Assembly: GCA_030374765.1 (NCBI GenBank)
Contig: JARGXX010000100.1
Location: 744,001 to 808,000 of the forward strand
Length of the DNA: 64,000 nucleotides
Direction of reading: 5' to 3'
DNA from: Agarophyton chilense
Lineage: Eukaryota; Rhodophyta; Florideophyceae; Gracilariales; Gracilariaceae
Shown: piece by piece, positions 1 to 10,668 of the stretch
How the letters are laid out: each line of letters starts with the position of its first letter
How positions within the stretch are numbered: position 1 is the stretch's first letter
The notes under the pieces: model-generated
Database searches by the model: none
Told to the model about the DNA's origin: nothing
What the model saw: the letters and a program-made list of their open reading frames with translations, nothing else
Program-made: the position numbers and the translations under genes

Positions 1-205
1 TTTCCTCCGGGATCATCTCATTAACTTGAGGTCGTGCCGAATTGGGCGGTACTGTCTCGTAGTCCAATAGGTATCATTCGTTCTCCTTTACCTCAGGACC
101 CCCCGATTGCACCATACCCAAAAGGTCATCTGTTTCCGTGTAGTCCTGAGGTCCATCATCTGTAAAGCGGGTTGCAATTAGGTCGTCCAAGGGGGTATCA
201 TCAGT

Positions 206-2134
206 TCAGTTCGTAATGATTCGCGACGGGGCATCTGCTGCCTGGTGCTTGATGCCTAGCCTATAAATTATCTCGTAGTCATATTCTGACAGCCTGAGGC
301 GCCACCTAGCGAGGCGACTCGATGCATCGGTCATATTGAGTAGCCAGCGGAGTGAGTCATGGTCTGTCCCAATGGTAAACCTGGTTCCATAGAGGTACGG
401 ACGGAGTGTCAATACGGACCACACGATGGCTAGACATTCCTTCTCGGTGGTACTGTAGTTTCGCTCCGCGCTGGTGAGCGTTCTGCTCCAGTAGCCAATA
501 ATTCGATAGTCCTTCGGTGAATCCTGTTCCTGTAGCAATGCACAACCCACTTGGACATCAGAGGCATCTGTGTCCAGGACGAAAGGCCTATTGGACTTTG
601 GTAAGGCCAATACGGGTGGGTTCAGCAATTGGTTCTTTAGGGCCTGAAGTGCTTTGTTCTGGTCGTCCGTAAGGGCTTCGAACTTTGAAGGTGTTCCCTT
701 CTTCGGCATCACGTTGAGAGGGGCCGAGATCTTGGCAAACCCTTGGACGAACCGTCGGTAAACGTTGCACAAGCCCACGAAGGATCGTAGTTCTGTGTGA
801 GTCCTAGGAGGCTTAGCCTGACGAATCGCATTCGTTTTCCGTGTGGCCACCTTTAGCTTTCCTGGTAGGAGGACGTGACCGAGATAGTTCACTGAGGCCT
901 GGAAGAAAGCGCATTTGCGGAGTTTCAGTGTTACTGCAGCGTTCTGTAGGATAGTTAGCACCCTCTTCACGTGGCGAAAGTGTTCCTTTACGGTCCGTGA
1001 GAAGATTATAATGTCATCCAAACAGACCAGGGCGAACTTCCATTTGACTCTGGGCAGTATAATGTCCACTACACGTTGGAACGTGGCTGGTGCATTCTTC
1101 AAACCAAAGGGCATGCGAGTAAATCTGAACAGACCTTCATGGGTGGAAAAGGTTGTCAGCGCTCTCGCGTCTTCGGCCAAAGAGATTTGCCAATATCCCG
1201 AGTTAGCGTCCAGTGTGGTAAATACGAAAGCTTCGCCTAAGGAATCCAGACAGTCTTCCATGCGGGGTATCGGGTATGAGTCACTCTTGGTTACTGCGTT
1301 CAGCTTCCTGTAGTCGACACAGAACCTGATGGATCCATCTTTCTTCGCCACAAGGACAAGGGGAGTTGCCCATTCGGATTGGTTTGGAGGCACCGGCTCT
1401 ATGACTTGAGCTTTGCGCTTCTTTTTCATCTGGTCGGCCACAATTTCCCTACCTTTCAGGCCGGTACGGTGTGGGTGCTGGAACTGTGGTCTATCGTCAT
1501 CCTGAAAATCAATGCGGTGTATAGTGGCCCTGATTGTGTCCAATCTACCTGACCACATGGCCTGGTATTCCCTGAGGAGATCAAGTACCTGGAGCCTATA
1601 GGATTCGAATTCTTCGCCGATGGCGACCGTCTCCTCCCAAGAGTCGACGTCCTCGTTGGGAGTTCGCGTCGCAATATTATCCATTTGGGCCTCCATAATG
1701 GCCACGGGCGCGGGTAGAGTGATACCAATCACTTTATCTTTAGGTAACCGCAGGGGGTTATCTCGGAAGTTGCTGATTGTGACCAAGAAGGACCTGTTGG
1801 GATGGATGTCCATTACTCCATTGTCCATAAAGGTAAGATGCTTCAGAACCGTTTTCGGGTGATTCTGAATCGGTACGAGACCTGAGGACTGGGAATGGAC
1901 CGATACAGCGATTTGGGTCATCGGCGGTATCGTTATGGCCTTTGACAGGCGAACCTTATTGGACTTCGTGTTTTCGGAGACAACCACCCGTTTGTGGTTA
2001 GCTTCTGGCCCTGGGGTTGAACCAGTTACGGAGATGGAAGGTGCGCGGTAGAACGTGATTTTTCTAAGGCCTGGATAAATGGCATTGATGTATCGATCGA
2101 TAAAAGAGGTCCCTAGGATTGCCTTAGAGCCCAA
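206..2134 (-). CDS. pol: Gypsy-A reverse transcriptase and RNase H
   Basis: Part of the Gypsy-A fossil. The N-terminal 200 residues are the tail of the protease region and a linker. The reverse transcriptase palm follows (RKLNAVT, the FGLKNAPATFQ box and a LDD catalytic box). Then come the connection region and an RNase H with the FVLDTDAS start and an HQAADAPSR end. These are classic Ty3/gypsy motifs. In the family this protein copies the element RNA into DNA and degrades the RNA strand. The order RT before integrase, with integrase off-window to the left, rules out copia. Confidence 0.9.
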   Translation of the reverse strand: MGSKAILGTSFIDRYINAIYPGLRKITFYRAPSISVTGSTPGPEANHKRVVVSENTKSNKVRLSKAITIPPMTQIAVSVHSQSSGLVPIQNHPKTVLKHLTFMDNGVMDIHPNRSFLVTISNFRDNPLRLPKDKVIGITLPAPVAIMEAQMDNIATRTPNEDVDSWEETVAIGEEFESYRLQVLDLLREYQAMWSGRLDTIRATIHRIDFQDDDRPQFQHPHRTGLKGREIVADQMKKKRKAQVIEPVPPNQSEWATPLVLVAKKDGSIRFCVDYRKLNAVTKSDSYPIPRMEDCLDSLGEAFVFTTLDANSGYWQISLAEDARALTTFSTHEGLFRFTRMPFGLKNAPATFQRVVDIILPRVKWKFALVCLDDIIIFSRTVKEHFRHVKRVLTILQNAAVTLKLRKCAFFQASVNYLGHVLLPGKLKVATRKTNAIRQAKPPRTHTELRSFVGLCNVYRRFVQGFAKISAPLNVMPKKGTPSKFEALTDDQNKALQALKNQLLNPPVLALPKSNRPFVLDTDASDVQVGCALLQEQDSPKDYRIIGYWSRTLTSAERNYSTTEKECLAIVWSVLTLRPYLYGTRFTIGTDHDSLRWLLNMTDASSRLARWRLRLSEYDYEIIYRLGIKHQAADAPSRIITN

Positions 2135-2520
2135 GTTAGGACATACAAGAAACCATGTGTGGACATTGAATTGTCCAAAGTGCCAAACTGCAGGTAAAGT
2201 GGTACTATCCCTTTAATGTCCATGGGTCTACGTGACGCATTGGTAATCCTTGGTGTCTTCCCTGCCTCAACGAAATCTTGCCAACCGAGTGGGAGTAGCT
2301 TAGGATGGACCAAGTTGGGACTAGCGCCTGTGCCCAATACAGCTGTCGTCACTCGAGAGTTGTTGGAATGAAGTCCGACGGTAACTCGAACATTATAGTT
2401 CTCCATCCTGAGGGTATAAACGGGGTCGGTACTGTGTTCCATTTTTGGTTCATCCCGAGTGGTCCATTGTGGGTGGCTCGTATTGAGAGGTGAGGAGCTC
2501 TTTGGCTCATGACCGTCCAA
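2113..2520 (-). CDS. Gypsy-A aspartic protease region
   Basis: This minus-strand segment lies between gag and reverse transcriptase, the usual place for retropepsin. It has a hydrophobic strand followed by a GTGASPNLVHP stretch that aligns with the DTGAGPNLIHE active-site loop of Gypsy-C (63303-63719). The downstream residues TNASRRPMDIKGIVPL also match Gypsy-C (TDASRNRMDILGVVPL). In the family this protease processes the gag-pol polyprotein. It is part of a fossil element. Confidence 0.7.
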   Translation of the reverse strand: MDGHEPKSSSPLNTSHPQWTTRDEPKMEHSTDPVYTLRMENYNVRVTVGLHSNNSRVTTAVLGTGASPNLVHPKLLPLGWQDFVEAGKTPRITNASRRPMDIKGIVPLYLQFGTLDNSMSTHGFLYVLTWALRQS

Positions 2521-2829
2521 TTGGTTGAGGCAGGGGGTTAAAGAGGGAGGATTTGCCTCGAGTTGTCTCTCTAGGAGTTTTCTGATGGGGTTTCCGTTTC
2601 TTCCTGAAGACAGGGTTCTTCCACGAGGCCGTCCGCAGGACCTACAATGGCGTGGACCTGTGGGGCTTTGATCGGAGTGTCCGGAGGCGTGGCATAGCGC
2701 GAGCTTCCAGGGGCCCCTGTGGTTCGTTGCTGTGCCCTGTTATACATTCCTACGGATCTCCGCACCTGGTAATTCTCTTCCCTTAGGGCTAGGAGGGTTT
2801 TTCGTGCGTCGTCAGGCAGATACCTTCGT

Positions 2830-3672
2830 TCAGTCACAAGGTTGCATCAGTGACAGGCAGAGGAAGCAGGCCCTTGGGGAGCGGACGAAAACGTCCTTGC
2901 GGGGCGGAAAGAGAGAATACTTAGGTGTGGGTGGTCTAGTGGTCGCTGTACTTCCCAGGGAGGTGTATGATGGGGGCCCGGACGGAGGAGCACTGAAATT
3001 GACCGCGAGGACGTCTCCCAAATTGGCGTGAATGAGTGAAGCATACATGTCCGACTCCGTGGTGCTAACTAAATGGGCTTGTTTGGGTTTACGCAATAAA
3101 GTTGCGTGTTCTCTGGTTATACCAGCGTTGCGCCTGGAGGTTTTGTAGGTTTTGACATAACCCTCGGCGTAAGTAACGAGCCTTCGGGAGGAGTATTGTG
3201 TGTTTTCCGTGTGGTAATTGCGCACATGTGTCCGAATGGCAGGGAGCAATCCTGTGATGAAGTGACGTTTAAGCTGTCCTTCCGAGAACCCGTTTCCACA
3301 TCGGTAAGCCCTCTTGCATATGTCGTCTGCGAAAGCCGATTCGGTCATGTTGGAGCTCTGTCTAAAGGATATTATTTCCTGGTGGGCATCCATTATAACG
3401 TCATCCGTGGCGTAAGTTTCCAAGAGGTAAAGAACAACCTGAGAGTATGACCTGAGGAGCTCCCCGTCTTGAGCATCCACGAGGTCAGTTGTGCCAGAAA
3501 TACTCGAAACCATTCGGTCACGCGCCTGTCCTATAAGGAAGAATTGGAAAAGGTACAGAGCGTCGCCCTCGTGGACACCGTTCTGATCGCAGGCCGTACG
3601 GAACAAACTGAGAAACCTAAAGACAGCAATGGGATCGGAACCAGAGAACTTGTCCGTAGTGGTTAGTTGCAT
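2830..3672 (-). CDS. gag: Gypsy-A gag, capsid-like domain
   Basis: This is a retrotransposon gag capsid-like domain, helical throughout. It shows the usual pattern of a short FSGSDP start, an F..L..F helix and the GDALYLFQFFLIGQAR segment, then a QEIISFRQ...ESAFADD stretch near the capsid C-terminus. It lies upstream of the protease and downstream of a basic N-terminal gag region, as expected. The protein would form the virus-like particle shell. It is part of a fossil element. Confidence 0.7.
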   Translation of the reverse strand: MQLTTTDKFSGSDPIAVFRFLSLFRTACDQNGVHEGDALYLFQFFLIGQARDRMVSSISGTTDLVDAQDGELLRSYSQVVLYLLETYATDDVIMDAHQEIISFRQSSNMTESAFADDICKRAYRCGNGFSEGQLKRHFITGLLPAIRTHVRNYHTENTQYSSRRLVTYAEGYVKTYKTSRRNAGITREHATLLRKPKQAHLVSTTESDMYASLIHANLGDVLAVNFSAPPSGPPSYTSLGSTATTRPPTPKYSLFPPRKDVFVRSPRACFLCLSLMQPCD

Positions 3673-3681
3673 CCGTTTGGC

Positions 3682-4596
3682 CTATTTGGAGACTCTGTGA
3701 GCCACCGTATCAGAATGTTTCGCGGACCTGTCGGCCAGGCGGTAATTCCGGTAGTCTAGAACGTTGAGGAAAAGTTCGTTTGTGGTTATCAGTGGTCTGA
3801 GGCCTCGAACGGCAGCCTCATCTACTTCCGAGTCGGTCGTTTGGGTTGAGGCCGATTCTGAATCGCTCGTGTCCGAATGGTCTCTTCTCTTACTCCTTCT
3901 GTGCTTCTTTCTCCTGCGGTTACTTCTTTTCTTCTTTCCAGGGGAGTAGGGACCTAAACGATCGATCTCCCTATCAGATCCGATGGAGCCCTGAGGTTGC
4001 TGTACCTCGTATAATCCGTCGGGCGGGGTCCGCGGTCTCTCTTCTAGACGAGGAGCTTCTCTTCTGCTCCTCGCTTGTCCCTCCCTTGGATTCTCCTTAT
4101 GGGCAACCTGTCTCTCATCTAGCCGCGGAGCTTCTCTTCTGCTCCTAGATTGGCCCACCATTGGGGTTTTCTGATGGTATTCCCGGCGAGGGGCGGATAA
4201 TTCCGCCGCTCCTGGGGGTTCGGTAGGAGGTTGCCATATGGAGACCGGATGGTTAATTTGTGGTGGGGTGGTCCTAGGGACCAAATTTCCTGTCTGACGG
4301 GTGACAGCTCCTTGAACGGCATGTAGGAGGGAGTCTATGAATAAGTAAGACTCCAATACCTTAGGGAAGATTCGCGCGATGAGGTAATCCGTATGGTCAG
4401 CGATCGCCGTAGCGAGTCGCACGTCCATAACGAAATCCACTTGGGTTGAGCACAGCTCACGGAGACGGGGCCAGAGAAGGTCGGCAAGACCTGCGGGGAG
4501 GTTTTCTCGAATTCCTTCGGTCTCGGGGGTTTCTCCTTGAGGTGTCCCTGGCCTAGAGATGGCCCCGGTGAAGCGTTCTCGTAAATGCACTGCCAC
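3682..4596 (-). CDS. Gypsy-A gag N-terminal region, basic and repeat-bearing
   Basis: This ORF precedes the capsid-like domain on the minus strand. It has a helical start, then two near-identical copies of a GQxRSRREAPRLxER motif about 30 residues apart. A very basic stretch follows (KKKRSNRRRKKHRRSKRR) and then an acidic Ser/Thr-rich tail. The basic block could bind nucleic acid or act as a nuclear localisation signal; that is inference. It is assigned to gag by position only. It is part of a fossil element. Confidence 0.55.
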   Translation of the reverse strand: MAVHLRERFTGAISRPGTPQGETPETEGIRENLPAGLADLLWPRLRELCSTQVDFVMDVRLATAIADHTDYLIARIFPKVLESYLFIDSLLHAVQGAVTRQTGNLVPRTTPPQINHPVSIWQPPTEPPGAAELSAPRREYHQKTPMVGQSRSRREAPRLDERQVAHKENPREGQARSRREAPRLEERPRTPPDGLYEVQQPQGSIGSDREIDRLGPYSPGKKKRSNRRRKKHRRSKRRDHSDTSDSESASTQTTDSEVDEAAVRGLRPLITTNELFLNVLDYRNYRLADRSAKHSDTVAHRVSK

Positions 4597-4953
4597 CGTG
4601 GGTTCTCGGTGAATATGGCAGGGTTATCAGTGGGGTCAGTACTTCTTGCGGCTGACTCCTCGTGCTCCTGCGGTCGCTAGCGGTATCAACCTTAGGGTCG
4701 GGCAACATCGCCGGCGTTGTAGTTGCACGTCATCCTGTCGTAAGAGTCCTGTGGTTGGGTCGGTTGGGTGTGTTTCCTGCATCTATAATGGCGGTTGCTT
4801 CTGTACTTATGGTCCGTTGGGGAAGTAAACCAAAGGTTAGAATCCGGATAATTCTTCGTTGCAGTGGTCTGTTCAATTATTCCAAAAGGTTTCTAAGTCG
4901 GGAGACCAAAATGTAACGCAATGACGGGTTAAGTCAGCGCAAGGGTCTCGATC

Positions 4954-5010
4954 GGTGGTAGCGTGGTAGAGCGGGTCCTAAGGTTCGAATCCTTGACGGC
5001 GGCACTCCCA
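4954..5010 (+). other. tRNA-like priming region of Gypsy-A
   Basis: On the plus strand this reads like a tRNA that lacks its anticodon arm. A D-arm-like GTAGCGTGGTAGAGCG is followed almost at once by a T-arm with GGTTCGAATCC (a B-box) and an acceptor-like GGCGGCACTCCCA next to the LTR edge. The element runs on the minus strand, so this is the complement of a primer tRNA, but far longer than the usual 18-nt primer site. The same region, with a decayed T-arm, occurs next to the related LTR at 36911-37257. It is not a functional tRNA gene: the 5' acceptor strand and the anticodon are missing. Confidence 0.55.
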
Positions 5011-5356
5011 CAGTACTTGGTGCTATATGCTGGCGTTTATTGCGTAGTCGTACAGGTTGGAGCTACGGAAACGATGGCTTGAAGACCAAAGGGTGGAACT
5101 AATATACCAAAGGGTGTTCTTTAGTATCCTAACGGTGCCTACCGTACTCTAAGGAAAAAGAGTCACTCAAGCCAAGTAAACTACTGGCGAGGCGCTCAGA
5201 TCTCTCTGGAACTGTAGTGCGAATCTATTACACTAATTAAATAAAATTAATAATCTACATGAGTCCACCTGAGGTCGACCCGTCCACGTGTCACCTGTAA
5301 GAGACCTCAGGGCCCGGCGGCTTACCGGGCTCAACCATTATTATCGCTTCTTCACA
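5011..5356 (-). repeat. Gypsy-A 5' LTR
   Basis: About 346 bp. On the minus strand it starts TGTGAAGAAGCG and ends at the tRNA-like region. It carries an AATAAA near its end, typical of an R region. It is supported by a second, diverged copy in the opposite orientation at 36911-37257 that shares both edges, including the blocks AAGCCGCCGGG and CTACGCAATAAACGCC. The partner LTR of this element is off-window. Confidence 0.75.
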
Positions 5357-5361
5357 AAGTC

Positions 5362-5446
5362 TCAGTGAGTTTTGGGTTTGTAGTAATCAAGAGTTTGGTA
5401 TTCATACTCTGAATATATAATGTTTTGTATTTTAATATTTTACGAG
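5362..5446 (+). repeat. Copia-1 left terminal direct repeat
   Basis: It matches 10584-10668 over 85 bp with scattered differences (TCAGTGAGTTTTGGGTTTG versus TCAGTGAGTTTTGTGTTTG at the start), then similarity stops. This is short for an LTR, so one copy may be truncated. Confidence 0.65.
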
Positions 5447-8400
5447 CAAGGATACGCCCGTCTTGAAACTGTAGAGAATCCGTATTGAGTTGGCATGTGA
5501 TGCGAAAGAAATCGCAAACACTATTTCACAAACCCGTAACCCTTATTCCGGTAACGACAGAACGAATTTGAGACCTACCAGAAGAAAGAAAGTGTAATAA
5601 TCGTCTCTGCTTTATCTGATGAAGCGCCAAGAATCGCCCAATCCAAGATTGGAAATCCGCACCGAATGATGAAACACCCTGACAACCACTATACATCCAC
5701 ATCCACTGCATCGCGAATTACCGAAATCTATGAGCTGGTCGATCTCCTCAATTCAGATATGAAACAGAATCTCGGCCGTAACATTGACGTAGTAGCTGGG
5801 ATCGTTGAACGACTGGAAACAATGGATACCAAACTACCCGAGAAACTCGCTGTTGTCCTCTTGGTATCGTCTATGGCCATACGCAAAATGAATGCTGTTT
5901 GTGCCGCAATCAAGAAAATTTCCTCGGAGACGACCACGTGGGACTCAGTGTCCACTCGACTTCTTTACCAGCACAGAACTTACGGAACTTCTTACCAGAA
6001 GGAAACGGAGAAATCGAACGCAGCCAAGCGCCGATGCACCCTCTGTAGAAAAGACAACCGTAACACGGATCGCTGCTTTTTGAAACCTCTGAACGAAAGC
6101 AATCGACTGAACCTAAACTTGGAAAAACAAAAGCAAACCCGGAAAATTTCAGGTTACTCAAGAAAATCTGTTAAAAATGAACCCCCTTTCTCTACCCCGC
6201 CAAACCACGCGGCAATGGCTCGTGCCATGATGTCGTACTATTCGGACGAGATGATTATGATGGACTTCGGCAGAACTACCCATCTCACACCTTCTTCCAA
6301 ACCTCTCTTACGAAGCTTTAACAGCGTTATTCCCATTGCACTCCCCGACAATTTGGAAGTATTGGCAACCGAAAGAGGTGTTCGTCTATTCACCTGGTTG
6401 CACGAACGTCGTCGTACTACTGATACCCTCAGAAACACACTCGTCTCACGAAACATCGCTATGAGACTCCTTGCGATTTCCGCGCTCACAGCCAAAAAAT
6501 TAGCGGTTTAGTTCCTTCCGCAAACTGCACTCATAATTAACCTTGATGTTAATCTTCGAATCATTGGTACTGCTGAACAGAAAGCGGATGGTCTTTACCA
6601 CATTCCCACCAGCACAATGGCTGTCCCAACACCATCAAGCCCATCCTTATCTGCTATGGAGTCGGCCATGATGGCCCGCGTGTCTAATACTCGTAGAACA
6701 GATGACCATCTCAGAAACTGTTTTGGTTTGGATTCTTTCCATCGTAACGACGATGACTTGGACTCTGTCGACAGTATCGAGCCTGAGAACATAGAAATCC
6801 GTGAACTTGATTTAACACACTCCCACCTCAAGGCCTCTCACGCTGCTCACACGTCAGTAAGTGTCTCTCAAGTTGAGATTTCACATAATAGACTTGGTCA
6901 TACTGATAACAAGGACCTTCTGCGAAAAATGCTCCAAGATTGTTTATTACCCACTCAAACAGATACTTCTTCCTACAGCTTACCGTATGAAAGGGGAAAG
7001 TTTTGCAAGTCTTTTCGTGGATCTCTCTCTTCTGCTCTCCAACCTGGACATCTTCAGGCCGATGTCAAGAATGCGAGCACGGAGTCTACCGACGGATGCT
7101 TTTACTACATTGTCATTGTTGACGAGAAAACTCGCTTCCTCTATACCGCTCCTCTGAAACGCAAGAATAAAGCTTCTGATATTACTCTGCCATCTTTAAA
7201 ATGATTTGAACGCCAATCCAGATATCAGACACAATCGTTGCACACTGACGGTAGTTCAGAAAGTTTTTAAATGCCCCAAAGACTCTTAAACGTTTCGGTC
7301 TTTCCATCACTACTTCTTTTTCATATAAATCGTCTTCCAATGGGCTAGCTGAGCGTAATATCGCTAAAAATATGGGTTCAATTCGTGTCTCTCTTAATAA
7401 AGCACGTATTACCCTCTCTTACCGGCCGTATGCTCTTCAACACGTGGTTGACGCAAAGAATGCCATTCTACATAAATCTACTGATACAATCCCATATGTG
7501 GCTCTTTTCCAAGAGTACCCACGCTCTACACGGCTTTTCAGCCCATTTGGGTTCTATGCCCTTGTAATGGTTTGGGAAGATAAACTTCGCAAGATGGAAC
7601 CTCGCCTTATTGAGGGAATCAATCTCGACCATAAGAGTGGTGGACTATACTTTAATGCCGCACCAGCTGAAATTGTTCACACTAAGCACGTGCGCTCATT
7701 CGAAGACGGATTCTTCGGACTACAATCCATGGCCAACTCCTCACGGGTCACGTCGCCTGCCTTCCCTCCTACTACCGATGGATACGTCTCATTCGATGAC
7801 GAGAAGGAAACCTTTTCCTTTATGGCTACTGCTGTGAATGAAATGGATTCTATGTCGAATGACAGTGTCCCGAGCCCATTCCCTCACGCAGTACCCTGCA
7901 AAGGACTCTACCTTTGATCCTGACCTCGGAGACTATCCTTTTGATATTGAAGGTTTACACCCATCCGCTTCAAATGCCCTTGCCAGCCGAATGTTACTTA
8001 GATCTATTAGCAATAATGTCGAGCGTACTATTCGTCAAACCTTTAAGTCTCCTGAATCTGATCTTTGGATTGAATCCATCAAAAATAAGTTTGACACCAT
8101 TGTCACCCTTGGCCCCTATACTGATGCCGACGACTCTCATAGTCCCGCAATTCCCTCTCGAATCCTTCTGCGTCTTAAAAGAGATCAACAAGAGAATCCT
8201 CTTCGTTTCAAGGCTCGTCTGGTAGCTGGAGGTAACTTTCAGTAACCCTCGGATGGGGACAGTCTTTATGCTCCAGTACTGAACTTTGATTTTTTTCGTA
8301 TCGTTCTGGCTCCCGCAACTGCTACAAACTGGGATCCACAACACATTGATGTCAAAAAACCCTTTCTCCCTGCCCGTATGCCCGAAGACAACCCTGTTTG

Positions 8401-9179
8401 GATCAAGCTTCCAGCAATTCCCTAATTACAGAAGCTGATGGGCGTATGGTTGGACTATCAAATCTCTTTGTAGTACGGGTGGCGCCAAAAGTCTGTAGTA
8501 TGAAAATCTTTCGACGTTTCTCCGCTCTATTTGATTCCAACAATATCAGTCTGCTCTTTGTCTGTTTACATACACAAAAAAATCTGCCATGGTTATTGAT
8601 ATTGCTTTTTGAACGATTTCAGTTTTTTTGGACCCCCCAAAAATCCATTTGGACCACACGCATGATAAATAACCAATACGATATCTCCGATCTCAGAAAA
8701 TCCGATTTTTGTATTAGAATGTCTATCATTGAAATGCATGACCGTATCTTACTCTACCAGACGCCTTTTATCAAGAAAGAAATTCGCCTAACGAACATGG
8801 AATTTGCCAATGCACTACAAGCTTACTTAATAGGTTTGCACTGCCTTCACGACCCGATATCCACCCTTTCTGACTCTAATCATGCTTTCATACCCTCTGT
8901 ACCCTAAAAGGACATTTTTTGGCTGTCTATTGTTTCTTTCCACGCGAACACGACCAGACATCACCACTACAGTATCCATGCCTAGAATATTCTCATCATT
9001 TCTTTCACAGATTACCGGCAATATATGAAGAAGGATATTAGATATCGTGGGTCCCGTCGTGCGTACAATGCTCCAGAATTGCTAGAACGCACGTTTATGG
9101 AGTGCCTGCAGGATCTACACTCTGTATTTCACCGCTGCCGTCGAAAGCCATAATGGCACATTAGGGAAAATAATATAGT

Positions 9180-9362
9180 TGTTACACTTTCATTGGTGAT
9201 TGTCTTGCTTTAAACGCTGCTAACAGCCATTCGAGTAACCTAGAAGAAAATAGTAGTAACTATCGAGTAGTAATGCGTTTAATTTCCTCTTTGGAGGTTT
9301 AAGATCTCTATAAAAAGGGCTCTGATGTCTCTAAGTTCTGTCTCAGACGACTTCAACCAACA
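9180..9362 (+). repeat. Possible solo LTR inside Copia-1
   Basis: A 183-bp segment starts TGTTACAC and ends CAACA, the typical edges of a copia LTR, and contains a well-placed TATAAAAA box (9309-9316). It lies in the stretch that interrupts Copia-1. I found no second copy in the window and no clear target duplication, so the call rests on end motifs and the promoter box alone. The following 9363-9920 holds nothing I recognise. Confidence 0.35.
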
Positions 9363-10583
9363 ATTGACAACCAAAAATACTTTTTTCCTTTGGCTTCGAG
9401 ACCTACAACTTTATCAAAAGGTGAGGCGTTTGGCGTAGTATAGGGGTCCATTGAAGCGTTAGCCACTGGGCGGTGCACCCCTATCAGCCCACTACAGCGG
9501 TTGAAGCGCCCTTGGCGTGGTAGGAAGACGGTGTGTGTGTACAAACGGTAGTTTCTCTGTCTAGAAAGCCCGCACAGAGTAAAAAGCCTGTGACGGTCGT
9601 AAAGACTTGGTGGCAATCTGATATCTAGTACTGAATGGGAAGCTCCTGCAAGTGGGGCCGCCTAAGTTTTCTCGCAAAAGTACAGCTTCGGGTATAGACT
9701 GAAAACATATCTTTTTGTTATTATCTTCCTCGGGAAGCCTTGTAGGGATTGTTCACGCCTACTTCTGGTTACTCCGCAGAAGTGGGAATGCTGAAGAAGT
9801 CGTTACGAATCCGAAGTGACTGACCGGAAGCCAGAGTTTCTGACCCCTAGTGACTATTGACAAAAGTTTTTGGTAGTGTTGGTTTAAAATCATCGAGAAG
9901 AAGAAGTTTATATCGAAATATTAATGTCTCATTTCATGTATCTGGGCCAGTCAGTAATGGAAAAGGTATATTTTCGCCGAAGTCTACTGTATTTTGTAGC
10001 ATACAGCCCCACATCCAAAGATGGCGTTCATAGATATCTGATTGGAAACGAAGACGATGGCCTCTCACTTCCGCGCCGGAACGATTCCACTGTACTTGCC
10101 TGTTCTGATGCTGATCGGAGAAGAGATCTTAAAAAATACCGTTTCAGGGAAGAGGTAGAGGGGCACTGCATTTCATTTGGCTCTGTACCACTTTTGTGGA
10201 GCTCGGAATGGAAAAACTTTAACGCGCTCTCAAGATCAGAATCAGAATTATATACGTTTCTGCAGTGCGTCAAACAGCTAAAATGGATCAGGAGAATCTT
10301 TGATGAGATTTCTACTGCAAAACAAGAACACATTGAGATCTATGAAGACCATCTCGGTACATTTGAATGGTTTCAAAATGTGCCTGGTATGCGTCGCGTT
10401 AACCCAAATTGAGCTCTTTTTCAATTATGTTCTTGGTGCTTTGAAAAACAAACGTTGCTCTGTGAAGTACATTGAGTCTTCCAAAAATCCTGCGGATATG
10501 TTTATAAAATCACTGAACGAAGGTTCGTTCATTCAGCATCGTAAAATTTTCGAAATTAATCCTTGCATGAGCGAGGGGGGCTT

Positions 10584-10668
10584 TCAGTGAGTTTTGTGTT
10601 TGTAGTAATCAAGAGTTTGATATTAATCCTGTGCATATATATTGTTTTGTATTTGAGTGTTTAACGAG
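10584..10668 (+). repeat. Copia-1 right terminal direct repeat
   Basis: Partner of 5362-5446. It is directly preceded by a purine-rich tract (GAGCGAGGGGGG), the expected plus-strand primer of an LTR element. Confidence 0.65.

Larger units (their letters stand above)
1..5356 (-). mobile_element. Gypsy-A: Ty3/gypsy LTR retrotransposon, left part outside the window
   Basis: Read on the minus strand from right to left the parts come in Ty3/gypsy order: LTR (5011-5356), tRNA-like priming region (4954-5010), gag (about 2830-4596), aspartic protease (about 2113-2520), then reverse transcriptase with RNase H (206-2134). Integrase and the other LTR should lie left of base 1. Its polymerase resembles that of Gypsy-C at the right edge, so both belong to one clade. 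The element is broken, with a few breaks. It cannot be dated because only one LTR is visible. Its right end lies a few bases from the start of Copia-1. Confidence 0.9.
5362..10668 (+). mobile_element. Copia-1: old Ty1/copia LTR retrotransposon
   Basis: Matching 85-bp segments (5362-5446 and 10584-10668, starting TCAGTGAGTTTTG) flank copia-type parts in copia order. These are gag (about 5666-6200), a protease-like region (about 6240-6320), an integrase start with the HNRLGH-type motif (about 6870-6960), the integrase body and linker (7370-8245), a reverse transcriptase region (about 8270-9050), and RNase H (about 9980-10540) ending in the ADMFIKSL tail. A GAGCGAGGGGGG purine tract lies just before the right repeat. 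The element is old and broken many times. A non-coding insert (about 9180-9920) separates reverse transcriptase from RNase H. Confidence 0.8.

Noticed and set aside
915-1313. 132-codon plus-strand ORF
   Set aside because: Antisense shadow of the Gypsy-A reverse transcriptase; no domain of its own.
4954-5010. Functional tRNA gene
   Set aside because: Lacks the 5' acceptor strand and the anticodon arm; sits exactly at the LTR edge, so it is read as a primer region.
9353-9616. Minus-strand ORF of 87 codons in the Copia-1 insert
   Set aside because: No start context, homology or neighbour support; lies in the non-coding insert.
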